64,000 bases of DNA from positions 18,913,350-18,977,349 of the forward strand of contig OY987271.1 in NCBI GenBank assembly GCA_963920665.1, given 5' to 3'. This DNA is from Straminergon stramineum (taxonomy: Eukaryota > Streptophyta > Bryopsida > Hypnales > Calliergonaceae). Positions 24,000 through 37,599 of the stretch are shown in pieces; position 1 is the first letter of the stretch; each line of letters opens with the position of its first letter. The translations under genes were made by a program, and so were the position numbers. The notes beneath the pieces are model-generated. The model made no database searches. It had not been told where the DNA came from and saw nothing but the letters and a program-made list of their open reading frames with translations.

Positions 24000-24850
24000 G
24001 ATACCCCTCCTTTCTCAACTCTCACACACAAACTCACTCTCTATCTCTCTCTCGCTCTCGCTCTCACACACACGTTCTCTCGGTGCCAGAAACCTTGTGA
24101 TTCCTGCAATAAAAAAACTACACCGCTTCAAAACGGCGAGATTCCACGCTCAAATTTCACTCTCCTTTCTTGCTGTTCAAATTCTTCTCCAGAAGTCTCT
24201 CTCCTGCGAACTCGGGTCGATTCTTCCCCCACTCCCACCAAATCCGCATTCACGTGCCACAATACGAGCAGCGCTTCGCGACTACCCGTTACCGTTGCCC
24301 CATCCGCCCGCTTGTTGCCGCAACTCTTCGCCACTGTTATTTCCAGGTTTCTCCACCACCGTCTCCCTAACCCCACCCTTCATTCATACAAAAACACCTC
24401 CGTCGTCGTCTTCGCTCTACCCTCAGCCTCCACTTGAACTCCGCTCTCCTCGCACGCTCCTCATCCTCTCGTCTCCCCTCACCATCGCCCAAAAAACCAC
24501 GAACGCAACAGAAACCCTCTCACGAGCTTCCCATCCACAACGCAGTCGCAACAACACCAACAAGAATTATCACCAACGGCTGCGTGACGCTTACCACCCC
24601 GCCCCACCCCACCCCCACCCTGCGAATCTTCCTTTGACTTCCCCAAACCGAAAGCTGCAGAAATCCACAATGAACAAGAGAGACGTGGAGACCACCCAGA
24701 AGGGAGAAGAAAAGCACGATGGTCTAGTCGCGGTGAACAACCAAAGATGGCGATGTTGGGGAGGATCTGCGCAGTATCTCTAGGTGATGACTGTGAGAGC
24801 GTGGATCCATTCGAATGATAATACGGAGTAGGAAACGGTATCATGAAGGG
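24000..24850 (-). promoter_or_regulatory. 5' leader and proximal promoter of the NLP gene
   Basis: C-rich on the plus strand (G-rich in the transcript) and adjoining the start codon at 23999. It includes a CT/CA-type simple repeat at about 24016-24080 (GA/TG-rich in the transcript) right before the ATG. Several minus-strand ORFs with their own ATGs (for example 24376-24128 and 24844-24479) could act as upstream ORFs if the leader reaches that far. The leader's extent is inferred. Confidence 0.45.
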
Positions 24851-25440
24851 TGGTGACGAGGGCGATGAACGTGGTGAAAGAGATAAGTCAGACTCGCCCT
24901 ATTACAAATCCGAAGTCCGGTATCATGTACTCTCACTGTAGATTTTAGATGTGAAATGCTACGACTGGGTACAGTGTCCGGTAACAGTAGTACCGGTTGT
25001 AGTACAGTAGTAGGCTGATTCACCTTGGGAGATTAGCCGGGCCCCTGGGTCCCTGTAGCAACTGCTCCTCCGCCGTGAAATTATTGTTTTCGTTATATGC
25101 AGAAGTTACCGGAGAAAGGTCTTGCGAAGGTACTCCAAAACCTTTCTCTCCTTCTTATCTCATTGTCATTGTCACATGTGTGCGTGGTGGGTTCTACAGG
25201 GGTTTCTTTTTTCGGGCTTTTCGCCCTCCTGGGGGAACGCCCACCACCGACTCTCGAAATAGTAGCCGTGCTAGGAGAAAGGAATTCTATTTGTTTGTGC
25301 TCAATCTTGGGGGAAATGATGGGTGGGGAAATGGGGGAATAACGTGATATAGAAAAGGGGGAGTTAGGAGAATGGGGAGAGTATATGGTAGAGGACCCAT
25401 GATGGACTTTTACTTTTGAGAGTTGGAGGGTAGGACGGGT
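24851..25440. promoter_or_regulatory. Distal upstream region of the NLP gene
   Basis: Still GC-richer than the desert beyond. It holds GTACAGTAGTAG and AGTACCGGTTGTAGTACAG near 24970-25015. ORFs on both strands at 25075-25509 overlap one another with no recognised domain. Reading it as promoter or a noncoding 5' exon is an inference from position and composition. Confidence 0.3.
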
Positions 25441-27690
25441 TGAACCTAACATATAAACCTGCCTATGACAAGCAAACCATCCATGACATCCACCTAGAAA
25501 ATGACCCATTAGAGTCTTACATCAATCCATAATAGACTTTCTCCAATAAATAAGATTAGGACTACATTAGGTTGGTTAGTGACCAAAATCAATGGCTTGG
25601 GTCATGGTGATGGAGTTATTAGTGCATGTTGTAGGAATTTCTAGCTTTTTAGTGTAAATCCATCAAAGCAAGTGATTTTTAAATTCTACATGTTGTGGCC
25701 ATGTTAGGAAATATTATGACTGCTTTAGGTGGTAGGATGGCCATCATGCATACACTTTTTGTTGGTTTGGGGATAGTCTTCAGACTCTTTGGGACCAATT
25801 AGTAAGCATGCTTCAAAAATTCTTAAAAAATTCATACTTTGTCAGAAAAATAAAATTTCAATTGTTCTCTTCTTTCCTCACAATTGTCTTCTTATGGATA
25901 AAACTCTAAATTTTTTTGCTATTTGTAACATGGCAAAACACTCATTCTACTTGTCATAGGCAAGTTTATCTTATATCCTATTGAAAGTTATCCATTTTTA
26001 AAAAAAATCATTTCATTTGAACCCCTACTTATGGTGAACATAATCTTTGGGGTTTGTTACTTTAGTTGTCTTGGTAGTAACTTAGTGTTCATTTCAAGCA
26101 ATTCTTGAATTTTTTTAAAACTCCATGTTTTTTACAAACCATATGATAAAATTGAGGGAAATAGTATGTTTTTATAAAGATATGAGTCAAAATAGGCAAA
26201 ATTTCAAATAAAGATTTGGGTATTGAATAAATAAGACCACTTAGGTGAAGCTTCTTTCAACCACTTATGTGAAGGAAATAGACATGAATATAGATTTGTA
26301 TGCCACAAGAATTTTAAAATGATTGTCTAGTATTAAATCTTGTTTTTCCTAAAATATTTTATTTACTTTGTTCAAAAAAAATTGTCAACATGCGTACTTA
26401 GATTTGTCCTTAAAATCCTTACCAATACCACTCTGCATAATAAGAGCTATTGCACCTTTATTGCAAACATTTATATAATTATTTAAACATTTTTATTATT
26501 ATTTTAAAATTTATACAAATATTCTATAATTGTCTTATTTTTAACCTTAAGATAAAAATAAATAGTCAAATTTACCATTACACTCTTATATGATATTCAC
26601 CAAACACATTCATGCTACATTATTTAGAAATATTATATTTTCAAACTTTATTTATTCATAAACATGTCTTTTGGGTATTTATATCTTCTCTTTATTTTTG
26701 AAGTGGCCTTTGTTGATAAATGTTGTAATCTTAATAGCCGAAGAATTAGAGGTCATTTTGAAGAAAAGTGTAGCTCTAAACTGAATTAAATAGCCTATAT
26801 TTTTAATTAGAAAATTTGTCTTTGAATTTTGATATAGATATTAATTTTTCTTCATCTAGATTTTTTTAATACATATGTGTGTAAATTAGGATGCCCATAT
26901 GTTGATGAGTGAAAATTGTGCTTAATTTCGAGAGGATTGGATTATTAAGTTTGCTTATTTTAGTAACACCAAGTTCTTATTTGAATTTCATGAAATCGCT
27001 TAAATTCAATTAGCAATTCAAAACTTGGGGTGTGCTAGCAATACTATGTTTACTCTATAATCTTCCTTGATTAAAGATTAATTATACAAGAATGATGGAT
27101 AAGATATTTGATCTTAGATTTATTAAATAATATGTTTGAATGTTATAATGAATTTTTTATTTTAATATTTTGTGAAACAAATATACAATACCATTGCAAG
27201 GTGAAGCCTTAGCAAAGGAATTGTATTGAGATTTGAATCACAAATACTCAAATTTTGATCAACAAATGAATGCAAATTCAAGGATTTGGTACAAATTCAA
27301 ACTAATTCTGTATATTTTAGAGATTTGCATGATATAAATAATATTTAACTTGCAATAATTTAAATAATTTACAAAGAAGTGACTTTGATGATATATTAAT
27401 ATCACACGTATTACTAAAAAAAATAAACATTCTAAACTACCTAAAAGAGTAGATTGGCCCTATGGGAGGGTTATTTTCAACCTAGTTCCTATTCCCGTTC
27501 TCTTCACCAATTCCATAAGTTCCCACTTACTAAATTCTTATTGGGAAGCTCAAGAATGCTTCTCCCAAATAGTGATGCTTGGTGGACTAGTGACCTTACT
27601 AATTTTCTAATCACCTCATGAATTCCCTCGTTTGATGTGGTTGTCCCTAAACCACATCAAATTGGTTCCAACAACAAACACCTCCATGGA
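25441..27690. other. Intergenic, strongly AT-rich, no gene seen
   Basis: No ORF of note and no transposon ends that I could define. The part around 25560-25870 resembles 63730-64000 (landmarks TTTTTGTTGGTTT and ACTTTGTCA), so it includes a diverged dispersed repeat. Confidence 0.5.
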
Positions 27691-27698
27691 CAAGCTTA

Positions 27699-28196
27699 GA
27701 GCATCTCCACCGGGGCACGCTATACTGCCCCGACAAATGATGTGGCGTGGCCGGGAGCTTGGAGATGATCCACCAATTGCAGCCTCAAGTGTTTGTCAAC
27801 ACAGGTCCCATGAAAAATTCGCTACCACACTGCAACTTGTAGTGTTTGGCACATTTGACTTGTGACACGCTACTAGAGAGAAGATTAATTTAAGGACTTT
27901 GTTTCCAATGTTGATGCTTGGTTGGGGAGGGTCGGGCTAGAGTAGTTTTGACAACCCAAACCTTTTGTGCTCATTTTTTCCCTATAGTGACTACCGGTGC
28001 CTAATGGGTTGGGGCAACCATGATTTTTGGTAGGACATTAACTGTGTGCCTTGGTCCCCGGGAGTTACTGACAAATTAACACTCTTTCGGAGGTTTCTGG
28101 TGGGGAAACTATAAATAACTAGCCCCTTCCTTTCACCTGACACACTTCAATTACAGTTTGGCGAGTTTGTTTTGAAGTGCCCCGGTGGAGATGCTT
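27699..28196. mobile_element. PIF/Harbinger-like MITE, family H1
   Basis: Inverted ends GAGCATCTCCACCGGGGCAC and, reverse-complemented, AAGCATCTCCACCGGGGCAC (one mismatch), with TTA duplications at 27696-27698 and 28197-28199. The 498-bp length and TWA duplication fit Tourist-type nonautonomous PIF/Harbinger elements. The 77-codon ORF at 27632-27865 crosses the left boundary and is spurious. Confidence 0.85.
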
Positions 28197-28315
28197 TTAG
28201 GAAAACATCTCAAGAACTTGTAGTCTCCCTATGGCCTCATTAATTTTCTAATTGGAGTAGTTATCCTCACTCCTTCTTGCCGATTTTCATAATTTAAAAA
28301 AAAAAAAAAATCTTG

Positions 28316-28780
28316 AAACAAATGAAATGGAATTTCATTGCAATGAGGAGAAATACAAAACCACCAGCCACAAGTGGCCTTTTAATGATCTTTGCAAAGT
28401 TCCCATATTATACCATTTGTTGCGCAAACGTGCCCATTCTTTTCCCAGTTTCATCATTTGTGTGCCAGTTTGATTGGTGACGACTGACGACTTGATTTCA
28501 TGCTCCTCGTGGACATGAAAGTCAAAGAGAGTTGGTGCATTCAGACTAATGATAATCTCTGCAAAGGGGGTCGAAATGATGTACGGCATGGGTTGATCAG
28601 TTTGACTTGAGTGGGCTCTCTTGAACAACAAGAAAAAAAACACCCAAAAAACACCCTCCTGGCTTTAATTTGTTCTTTCAAGATCCCCCCCCAAAAAAAA
28701 ATTATATTTTTAAAACAAATGGAATGGAACTTCATTGCAAATGGAAGAAAACAATACCGCCAGCCACAAGTGGCCTGCCT
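28316..28780 (+). repeat. Direct repeat, two units about 396 bp apart
   Basis: About 28316-28385 and 28711-28780 share ACAAATG(A/G)AATGGAA, TTCATTGCAA and CAGCCACAAGTGGCCT. The overlapping minus-strand ORFs partly reflect this duplication. A related stretch occurs near 31640-31730. Confidence 0.6.
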
Positions 28781-29021
28781 GGTTAGACAAACCACAAAAA
28801 TAGGTTCAGGCCAAGCATAACAACGTGCATTGTTTATCAATGAGGTTGCCTTACCCCCCAACTCAAGGAAGGTACTTTACAAGCCATCAAAATCAACAGA
28901 TATTTCTAAAAATATTTCCATTACAAAAATTAATCTACTACTGTACAATCCTTACTATGTAAAAATTAGATCTGAAAAGTCTGGGAAAAACACACATGAT
29001 GTTTGACATCTTTGGTGTACC

Positions 29022-29957
29022 TTAACCACTAAAGGATCAACCTGCGTTTTTTTGGCTATATAGCAATTTTGGGCAAGTACGTGTGGTTGGAGATTTCCAA
29101 ATTTTTTACTCAAATTTTAAGAGAAGGTAGGGACAAGGAATATCTTTCAGATGCACTAAGTCTCATGAAATTTGGAAATATGAGTCAAAAGTTATGGCCT
29201 ACTATGTTGCTTTCTTTCATAAATGGGCAGTCCAGGCAGATTTTTAAAAATCACTTTTTTCAAAAACTGAAATTTGAAATCGGTTTTCTTGAGTTATATA
29301 TACTTGGAAAGCTTTGAATCATTTCATTTTGATCAAGGAGTCAAAAATTATGAGGATTTTTTGTTTGTGGGTAGTTATGGATTCTCTACTCTAAAATAAT
29401 CTTCAAAGAGTTTATCTTACTCAATTTTCAATATTTTAGAAAAAAAATAAAATCATACAATGTAGATTGTTTACTATAACATTGCAACCATTGGGATTGG
29501 CATTTTTCAATTCCATACTTAAATTCTTAACAATTTAGTATTTTGAATCATTCTCTACTACTATCTACTTAATATTTTTTTTCCTATATGTTGTACAATT
29601 CCAAACGATCTGAAATTTTTCAAGCATGTGGCCAACTTGTCTAGTAAAAAGAATCCCAAGAAGCATCACCATTTTAGGCATTTTTTCATAGAAAAGTGAG
29701 CTTGTGAAGTGCAACTGCCCTGTTTTCTGCAGGGCCCAAAAAATGATTTCAATGAATTTAAATGCTTATATCTTGCAATCCAAGCAGTGGAAATTTCTGA
29801 AAATTTTACCACATGCTATCAAGTCAGTATACTAAAAGATACTACAGTTAAATGTGTCCAAAAAAAGGGGGGGTTTCAAAAATTTGGCACTTGTACTAAA
29901 AATGGCAGTTTTGAAGCATTTTCAGTGAAAACATAGTCATAGAACTTTAGGGGTAAA
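29022..29957 (+). mobile_element. TTAA-flanked element family P2, copy C
   Basis: Left end TTAACCACTAAAGGATCAA; right end CTTTAGGGGTAAAAG (degenerate TTAA). Aligns over its length with copies A and B, for example GAAAGCTTTGAATCATTTCA, GGGATTGGCATTTTTCAATT and ATGCTTATATCTTGCAATCC. The ORFs at 29069-29317 and 29709-29936 are not conserved in the other copies. Confidence 0.75.
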
Positions 29958-30500
29958 AGCATTCTTGAGTGAATTTGAGTAGTCAATAGTTTTTAAATAA
30001 TAATTTTGATATCAATGTAAGCTACATTTGACTCTTAAAGAAAAAAATGTTTTTGACTTCATTGAAGTGAATGAAGGGACTATCAAAGGTAGTTCTTTTA
30101 ATGTAGTTTTGCTTGGGTTTCAATTTTATTTTTTTAAATAATGTAGTTCTTCTTTATACAAATAGATAGCAAGTGTTCCCATTGATGCATTCTCTTAGGG
30201 ATAGATTTTACAATATAGAGGTTCAAAACCGTTTCACATTATTGGCATGACTTTCTTCATTTTGTTGCCATTTAGAATATGATTTGGCATTTATTATTTC
30301 AAACAATAGTTATAGATTTCAAGTTTTTGAGGCAAAGTTAATTGTTAATTAGGACTTAAAAAATAATTTATAGATATTATCTTCATATTTGCAACATACT
30401 TAAACATTCTTAAATGAAATGAACATAGTCACTACTGTAGTAGAAAGTTGGTGTTGAAGCACCACTGAAACAAAAAACAAAATTCAATTTTACAACTTAC

Positions 30501-30717
30501 TTAATCTTTAAACGACACTGAGGACATTTTTTGTTGGATGGATGAAAAATAATCTTCCTATGTAGGATAAAAGTGCAATTATTCATCTTTGAAATTTTGT
30601 ACAAAAAGAAATTATAGTAATTTGACCTCCAATGACTTTTTTTTAAAAAGTAAACGATGTCATACCGTTCCACAAGGGATGATTTCCATGGTCATCAGTC
30701 CGTCCTTTAAGGGTTAA
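30501..30717 (+). mobile_element. Complete P1 TTAA element
   Basis: TTAA at 30501-30504 and 30714-30717 bound about 209 bp with ends CTTTAAACGACAC and, reverse-complemented, CCCTTAAAGGACGG. This single, unpaired copy defines the P1 unit. The subterminal TGGATGGATGA corresponds to GTCCGATGGATGA in other copies. Confidence 0.75.
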
Positions 30718-32540
30718 GCATACTTCATCCATTCCATCTAGGTCCCAAAGTTAGGAATCGAAAATATTCGACATCCAAACTCTGGATTCAACTACTGTAC
30801 CTCTCTCAGCTACTGTAGTCAGCTCGTTAAAATGACTTTTACCCCACCTGCAGTAATTGTAATGAATAACACTCCGGAGTAATAATTTTAAGCATTCATT
30901 TATTATTGCATTTAATTTTATGAGAAAAACAGAAAAAGAAAATATAAATTCCCCGATTGATAAAGTACCAGCGAGAAAGTATAGAAATAAGATAAAATCA
31001 AAAAAAGATTTGTTCCTTAGCAACGAACACGAAGGATACAACTGTCACACCCCGCAATCCAAGCCGCAATTTCAAACGTCAGCATTCCTCATCATTTTCT
31101 ATTTTCTTTTATCTTTTTCTTTTTCCCCCTTTTCCTTTTCCTTTTCTTGTGGAGTTACTTACAGACAAGTATCGTCGAGTAACCTTTGAGGTCACTATTG
31201 AGGACCGGATGCGCTTGGTTCTCGCGGTTTTAGGGCCTACAGTTACAGTTACAGTTTGGCAGTTTTCGTCTCAAAATGGGGACTCTAATTCCAGCTGCAC
31301 CATCATTAGACCAACGAAACTCTTATAATGGAAGAAAAGAAAAGAAAAAGAAAAAGAAACTCCTATAATGGGTTCATTTGCCTCACAATTAAAAAAAAAA
31401 AATGAATCTTATATTGGGTTCCTCTATTCTTGATTTAAGTTTTGTAAGGATTTATAAAAAGCTCCGAGTGCATTTCAATTGGCTCCTTTAAAAATTGAAA
31501 TCTGACATGCCTGTAATTATCTCTTTTGTATAATACAATAGCATGGAGGTATACATAATTTTTTAAAGTATTTCAGCTTCACTTGGATTGACATGGTAGA
31601 TTCTGTCTTTTAAATAGTGTAAATGTTTTTGTTTTATTTTTCAAACGAATGGACGATTCATTCCTCAGCAAAAGCCACACAAAGTAGCAAAATTAGGTTG
31701 TCTTACCAGCCCCATGAAAGTCGGTTTACAAGTCATCAAAGTTAAAAAATATTATTATAGACTAGATATTTCCATTTTTACACATCGAGGTTTATGAGTC
31801 CCAATTACAACAACACCTAATTCAAAAGTAGTGCATTGGCTTACATAGTAATAGTAAATATTGATATATTGTCAAATGTCAAGAAATTAGTGTGGGGGCT
31901 ACCTAATTTTACTATTTAGTGTAGAGCTTTTTAAATATATGTATGTAGACAATTTGACTCTCAACAAAATGAATGAAAATTATTCAACTCCTCTAGGATG
32001 GAGGGTGTTTTGTAAGAGGAGAAGTTCAAAATTGCCAAACTTTGATGCATTGTCCAAAATTAGAAATTAAAATTTTATTTTCAAATTCCAACCATACAAT
32101 AGTGTATTAAACAAGTAAGCAAGAAAGTTAATTCTAATGTTGCCTTTAGTTTCACAAGACAAATGAATGTGTAACTTCTTTTTATGTAGTTAATTGCAAA
32201 GAAGTATGCTTTTCTAAAAGATGGGTCGTCACACTTTGTTTAGCTTTGAAAAACAAAAAATTGACCTGCTCTTTCTTTATTATAGATGATGCCAAATAAC
32301 GCATGTGGATGTTGGTGTAGCCATGGCACAAATTAAAATTGGGCACCAAACTCAAACAAAGTCTAGTTTTGGTGCTTGGAGGAGTTTCATACCATGTTTA
32401 TTTTAGGTCAAGGACAATCTGCCACCTTTTTAACATTGTTCATCTAACATGCCATGTTTTTAACAAACTTTGGCTCCTAGTCCCTAGATTGAGGTACTTA
32501 GTGATTAATTCTAATGCATGGAATTTTTTTTTGTTTAACC
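30718..32540. other. Intergenic, no gene seen
   Basis: Contains a pyrimidine-rich run (about 31090-31150), an ACAGTTACAGTTACAGTT triplet (about 31240-31257) and a GAAAA-type purine repeat (about 31330-31360). ORFs at 30751-31041 minus and 30920-31189 plus overlap and have no domain. Nothing else supported. Confidence 0.45.
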
Positions 32541-33280
32541 ACGTGGATTGAAAGATTATAATGTTTGAAGTGAAAAAAAATTGTTTTCACTCCTATGAAA
32601 CAAGGCCGACAGACTTCAAGCCCTCTAGGAGTAAAATTTTTGCTCTACACAAAAATGCAGATTTTGATCATTTCATAAGTATGTGATGTTTAGTTCACTC
32701 ATGAAAATTTTCAAAAGCAAATGTAGAATCTAGCTTACTCTAAATCACCCTACAATGCAAGGATGTTATGTGAATTGACAATACAATACATTTTTTGATG
32801 AAATTTGTGCAATGAGGAAGTTTTTTTTATATTAGATCCAGATGGTAAAAAGTTAGTGACTACATTTGGAATATTTGGGAAATTTTTTTGAACTTTGGCT
32901 TTACAAATTGCAAGAAATTAGGGCTTGAGGTTAAAAGAGAATGATTTTTCTTAGAACTGCTCTAACATGGCTAAAAAAGTATGACCCCTCTTAGAATATA
33001 ATTTGTGAATTGAAATTTGATTTTCTTGGTAATATTTTATGTCAGATTTTATCTATTACATACATGCCAAATTTCAGAAGGTGATGAGGGTTTTAGCAAA
33101 AGATACCCCAATTGTTTGGGTTGCCAAAAAAGCTCAAGATAGCATAACTTTTGATCCAATCACCTAATCAGGAAACAAATCAGGAGGTACATATTCATAC
33201 TTTGTGTCACAATTTTATAGACATCCAACCCAAATTGACTTTGCAAGAATCTACCTAGATTTTTAATTGTCTTTAGAGGT
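32540..33280 (-). mobile_element. Diverged P3-family element
   Basis: Its right part, with TTTGTGTCACAATTTTATAG and ACATCCAACCCAAATTGACT, matches the 3' third of the element at 56000-56567, and its left part resembles the same element near 56190-56280. The ends are too decayed to place exactly. Confidence 0.4.
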
Positions 33281-33975
33281 TTAAAATAGAATTAGAACAT
33301 CCTAATTCTAAATAACAAGCAAAGAGGTTCTAAAGTCTTTTGCGATCCCATATATCTTCATTCATTCAAACTAATACTTGACATTTATAAAAAAATGTAT
33401 AACAAATTTGAAATATAAATATATATCTATAAAGATATAAGCAAAAATATGCAAAAATTCATGAATGGATTCTGGTGTGAGGGTTGAAAGTATGAAGCTC
33501 AAGTGAATGTATCATAATTCTTTGATAGAACATTCCCACCTCGCCTCAACCCAAAGACAAGAACAAAAGATTGTTGGCTGAAGAAAAGTCATACCCTTAT
33601 ATTTGAGGAGGTTGAGACACTACTACTATAGATAAAAAATGCTCTTCATTCCTCCAAATATTCTCAAGGGCCACCCTCCAAGATTAAGTTTAGGCACTTT
33701 GTCCGTAGGTTTCTCATGCCAAGGCTACATTGGCTTTGTGGCCAAATTGCTAATCAAGTTAGAATAAATGTGTTTTTGTCAAATCAAGAGATAAGCCACT
33801 ATTGTGACATTGTAGATAAGGATTTTGTATAATATGGGTTGATTCTTGTGTTCAAACACAAAAGTGCAATTTGCATTTGTGAGAACGGAGAAATTACCAG
33901 TTCAAGATATTAATTACCAATTTGTAGAAAGAAAATCATGAATAATGGAACTATTTTTAGTAGATTCATCTAGCT

Positions 33976-34893
33976 AACTCCTACACAACCAAACAATATT
34001 TTTGGCAATATAGAAATTTTGGGTAGCTCACTAAGAATGGAGTTTTCATTTTTTTTCTTTGCACTTTCACACAATATATGCCACTTGAGGAGTAGCTATA
34101 AGGCTTAACAATTTTTGTAACTTATGACTACATGGTTAAAAAGTTATTGTATGTTATGCAATTTCTTTCTCAACTCAAGTAGCCTAGGCAACTTAGAAAT
34201 TTTTATTTTTTGAAGAAATAAAAAATTTGAAATTAATTTTCTACATTTATATGTATATGGAAAGCTTTGAATCATTCTCTTTTGATTAATGAGATGAAAG
34301 TTATAAGGAGTTTTTTTTTGAACTTAGCTATTGAATCTCTACTCTAAAATAAACTTTGAAGTCCTTTTTTTAACTCAATTTTCTATATTTTTGGAAAATC
34401 ATAGCATGTCAATTGTTTATTACAATATTACAACCATTGGTATTGGCATTTTTCAATTCAAGAACTAAATTTTTAACAATTTCATATTTTCTACTTTGAA
34501 TCATTCTCTACTTCTTTCTACTTACTATTTTTTCAAGCATGTGTATAAAAAAAATTATTTTTTATTTTTTATTTTTTATTCCCAACTTATTTCTTTTGGA
34601 GAGTTGCAAGTTTTAGGGTCTACATATTTTTGGGTAAAATGTTTGAAAGGTGAAATCTAACCATTTTGAAAGAGTTGAAGATACTTTTTTTGAAACCCAA
34701 GCATCATAATCTTGCAATTGGTAAGGATTTTTATTCTAAAATTTTAGGAGGGTGTATTTTAACAAACTAAATAAAGGATCCTATGATTGGATTTGCTAGA
34801 AAATAAATATAGATGAAGATTTTAGCCTTGCTTTCGAGGATGAGTATTTTGAAGCAATTTTGGGTCTCTAAAAATGAAAGAACTTAGAGGTTT
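33976..34893 (+). mobile_element. P2 element copy D (left half of an inverted pair)
   Basis: Degenerate left end CTAACTCCTACACAACCAAA. Interior landmarks GAAAGCTTTGAATCATTC and ATTGGCATTTTTCAATTC are as in other P2 copies. It is followed after about 20 bp by copy E in opposite orientation. Confidence 0.6.
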
Positions 34894-34914
34894 TTATCTA
34901 GTCAAATAGTTCAT

Positions 34915-35851
34915 TTAACCTCTATAGTTCTATGACTATGTTTTCACCAAAAATGCTCCAAAACTGTCATTTTTAGTACAAGTATCAAATATTTGTAAAA
35001 AAAAATCTATTTTTGACACATATAACTGTAGCATCTTGTAATAAACTAACTAGAGAACATGTGGTAAAAATTTCAGAAATTTTCAACATAAGGATTGCAA
35101 GATATAAGCATTCAAATTCATTGAAATCATTTTTTTGGCCTTGCAAAAAACATGGTATTGGCACTTTAGAAGCTCATTTTTCTATGAAAAAATGTCCAAA
35201 ATAGTGGTTCTTCTTTGGATTATTTTTCCTCGACAAGTTGACCACATGCTTGAAAAATTTTAGATCATTTGGAATTGTACACCATACAGGGAAAAAATAG
35301 CAAGTAGATAGTAATAGAGAATGATCCAAAATACTAAATTGTTAAGAATTTAATCATGGAATTGAAAAATTCTAATCCCATTGGTTGCAATGATATAATA
35401 ATCAATCTACATCCTAGAATATTGTTTTATTTCAAAAATGATGAAAAATTGAGTAAAATAAAGGACTTTCAAATTTATTTTAGAGTAGAGAATCCATAAT
35501 TGCCCGCAAACAAAAATCTTCATAACTTTTGACTCTTTGATCAAAATGGAATGATTAAAAGCTTTCCACACATATATAACTCTAGAAAATCCATTTCAAA
35601 TTTTTGTTTTAAAAAAATGGTGATCTTTTCTAATCTACTTAGACTACCCATTTACAAAAAAAAATAACATATTAGGCCATAACTTTTGACTCATACATCC
35701 GAACGTCCTAAAATTTAGTGCACATGAAAGACTTCTTCATCCCCATCTTCTAATAAAATTTGGGCCAAAAATAAGAAAATCTCCAATCACACATACCTAC
35801 CCAAAATTGCTATGTAGCCAAAAAAACAAATGCTGGTCCTTTAGGGGTTAA
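34915..35851 (-). mobile_element. P2 element copy E (right half of an inverted pair)
   Basis: TTAA at 34915-34918 and 35848-35851. Reverse-complemented it begins TTAACCCCTAAAGGACCA and runs 937 bp, ending ATGTTTTCACC-type sequence seen at the right ends of the other copies. With copy D it makes an almost 1.9-kb foldback. The ORF at 35013-35204 is a shadow. Confidence 0.8.
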
Positions 35852-36351
35852 TCCTTTAGTGCCCGGTTGACCAATTGTTGGTCGATTTCGAGACTTTTTG
35901 TTCACTGTTGTTCACAAAATTTTTTATTTCAGAAAACCCAGGGAACAACGCAATTAGAGTATCTTCATATGCTCCGAATGAAACCAATTTCAAGAGAGTG
36001 CGTGCAAAAATGCATTAGCTATGCTTATCCAAACTTAAATGTCCCGAGCCTTCACAACTGAAATATCATAAAGAAATACATATTTAATGTAAGGGATGAC
36101 TACTTACATGTGTGAAAAAACTAGCTAGAAGGGTTTTGATCGATTTTTGGAGCATTTACTAAAATTTATGCCCAATTGTAGCAAATCATGTGTAGCACCA
36201 GTGTTGAAGGATGTTTATAACATATCAATCTTGAAAGATTATTTATAAGCATGTGCACCATTGGATCACTTTCATTTTTTGTTTGGTTCAAGTATTTGAC
36301 CCATAGAACCAATTGATAGGATCCAATCTAGGATTTCATCCTTAGAGTAGC

Positions 36352-36445
<94 letters not shown>
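36352..36445. repeat. Compound (CA)n-(TA)n microsatellite
   Basis: About 14 CA repeats (36352-36380) followed by about 32 TA repeats (36382-36445). The minus-strand ORF with a repetitive Tyr-Ile/Cys-Val tract is an artefact of it. DNA from 35852 to 36351 has no gene. Confidence 0.97.
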
Positions 36446-36449
<4 letters not shown>

Positions 36450-37599
36450 TTGGACATAAGAAGATGGTGGAACAATTTGAGTTTAATATCGTTTAGTTTC
36501 CAAATAAGGTGCCTTACACTAGTATTTTATATTGTCCAAAGTATATTTTAGTTCTTATTCTAGTCTAAATTCTAACATGAAACCTATGACTATTTGTTTT
36601 CTTCCATGGAGGATTTTTTTGCAATTTTTAATAGAAGATAGTATTCTTTGGTATGTATTCAATATTCATGTACAAATATATGTGTTCAAAATAAAATTAA
36701 GCACATACCTACTTCTAGATGATAATCTCAAAATCAAAGAATATTGTATATACAGGGACCAAACTTCACAACATATAGTGAATATGTCTCAAATGCTATC
36801 CACCTCTAGTAAAAAAGGAGTTTTGAAGAACCAAGATATAGTATTAGTGTTTGAATGGCTCGTATGAGTACCAAGCTTGTACCCATATGTACTTTTGGCA
36901 CCAAGCTTTGAAATTCATATTCCAAAATCCCCTTTTCTAGTCTACCTTACTCTCATAAAAAGCCAAAATATTCCCATCATTAAAATAAACTATTTATTAT
37001 AGATAGTGGGGTTTGGGTTCTATCACAGTAATCAATAGAACAATACAAAATAAGTAGCTACTCTATACTATATATTAGATAACCAATGAGGTACACTAAT
37101 AACAAATCGGTTATAGTACATAACTAGTTGTACATTTTTCAATCACAACCTTTAATCTTCATGATCCGAGGGGATAGGAAGCAAGTTGAAAGGAAAGACG
37201 GTTACAAGTTGCAACTTGTAATAGCAATGGTGATAGGTTGCCAATGGGACAGTGCCACATTAGCGTTGAAAAAGTCAACAACTGGTTCTGAGAGGCTTTG
37301 TCCTTTCTTAGGGTAGCATTCTATCGATGCAAGGCTCCTCCCCTTCGATCCAGAGCCAACAAAAAAACAAAAATGTGTTAACACTGAACTGAAGCAATTT
37401 TTTTTTCTTCTGAAAGCAACGGTGCGAGCTTATTGAGAGCAGAAGTTTACTGTACACTTGCCTGCTTCCCAAACACACTACACACTCCTCGTGTGATGAC
37501 AGCCAAAGATTCCCTTCGTATACCAAACGCTTATAATAAGCAAAAATCACAACCAAACAGCGGTTTCGTCACGGCAGTGATGCCCGGAGTCTGGGAAAA
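36446..37599. other. Intergenic, no gene seen
   Basis: Short ORFs at 36532-36867 and 37128-37316 lack recognisable domains and sit in AT-rich sequence. No repeat boundaries identified. Confidence 0.4.

Noticed and set aside
36272..36475. 67-codon minus-strand ORF over the CA/TA repeat
   Set aside because: It is translation of a microsatellite (alternating Tyr-Ile and Cys-Val).
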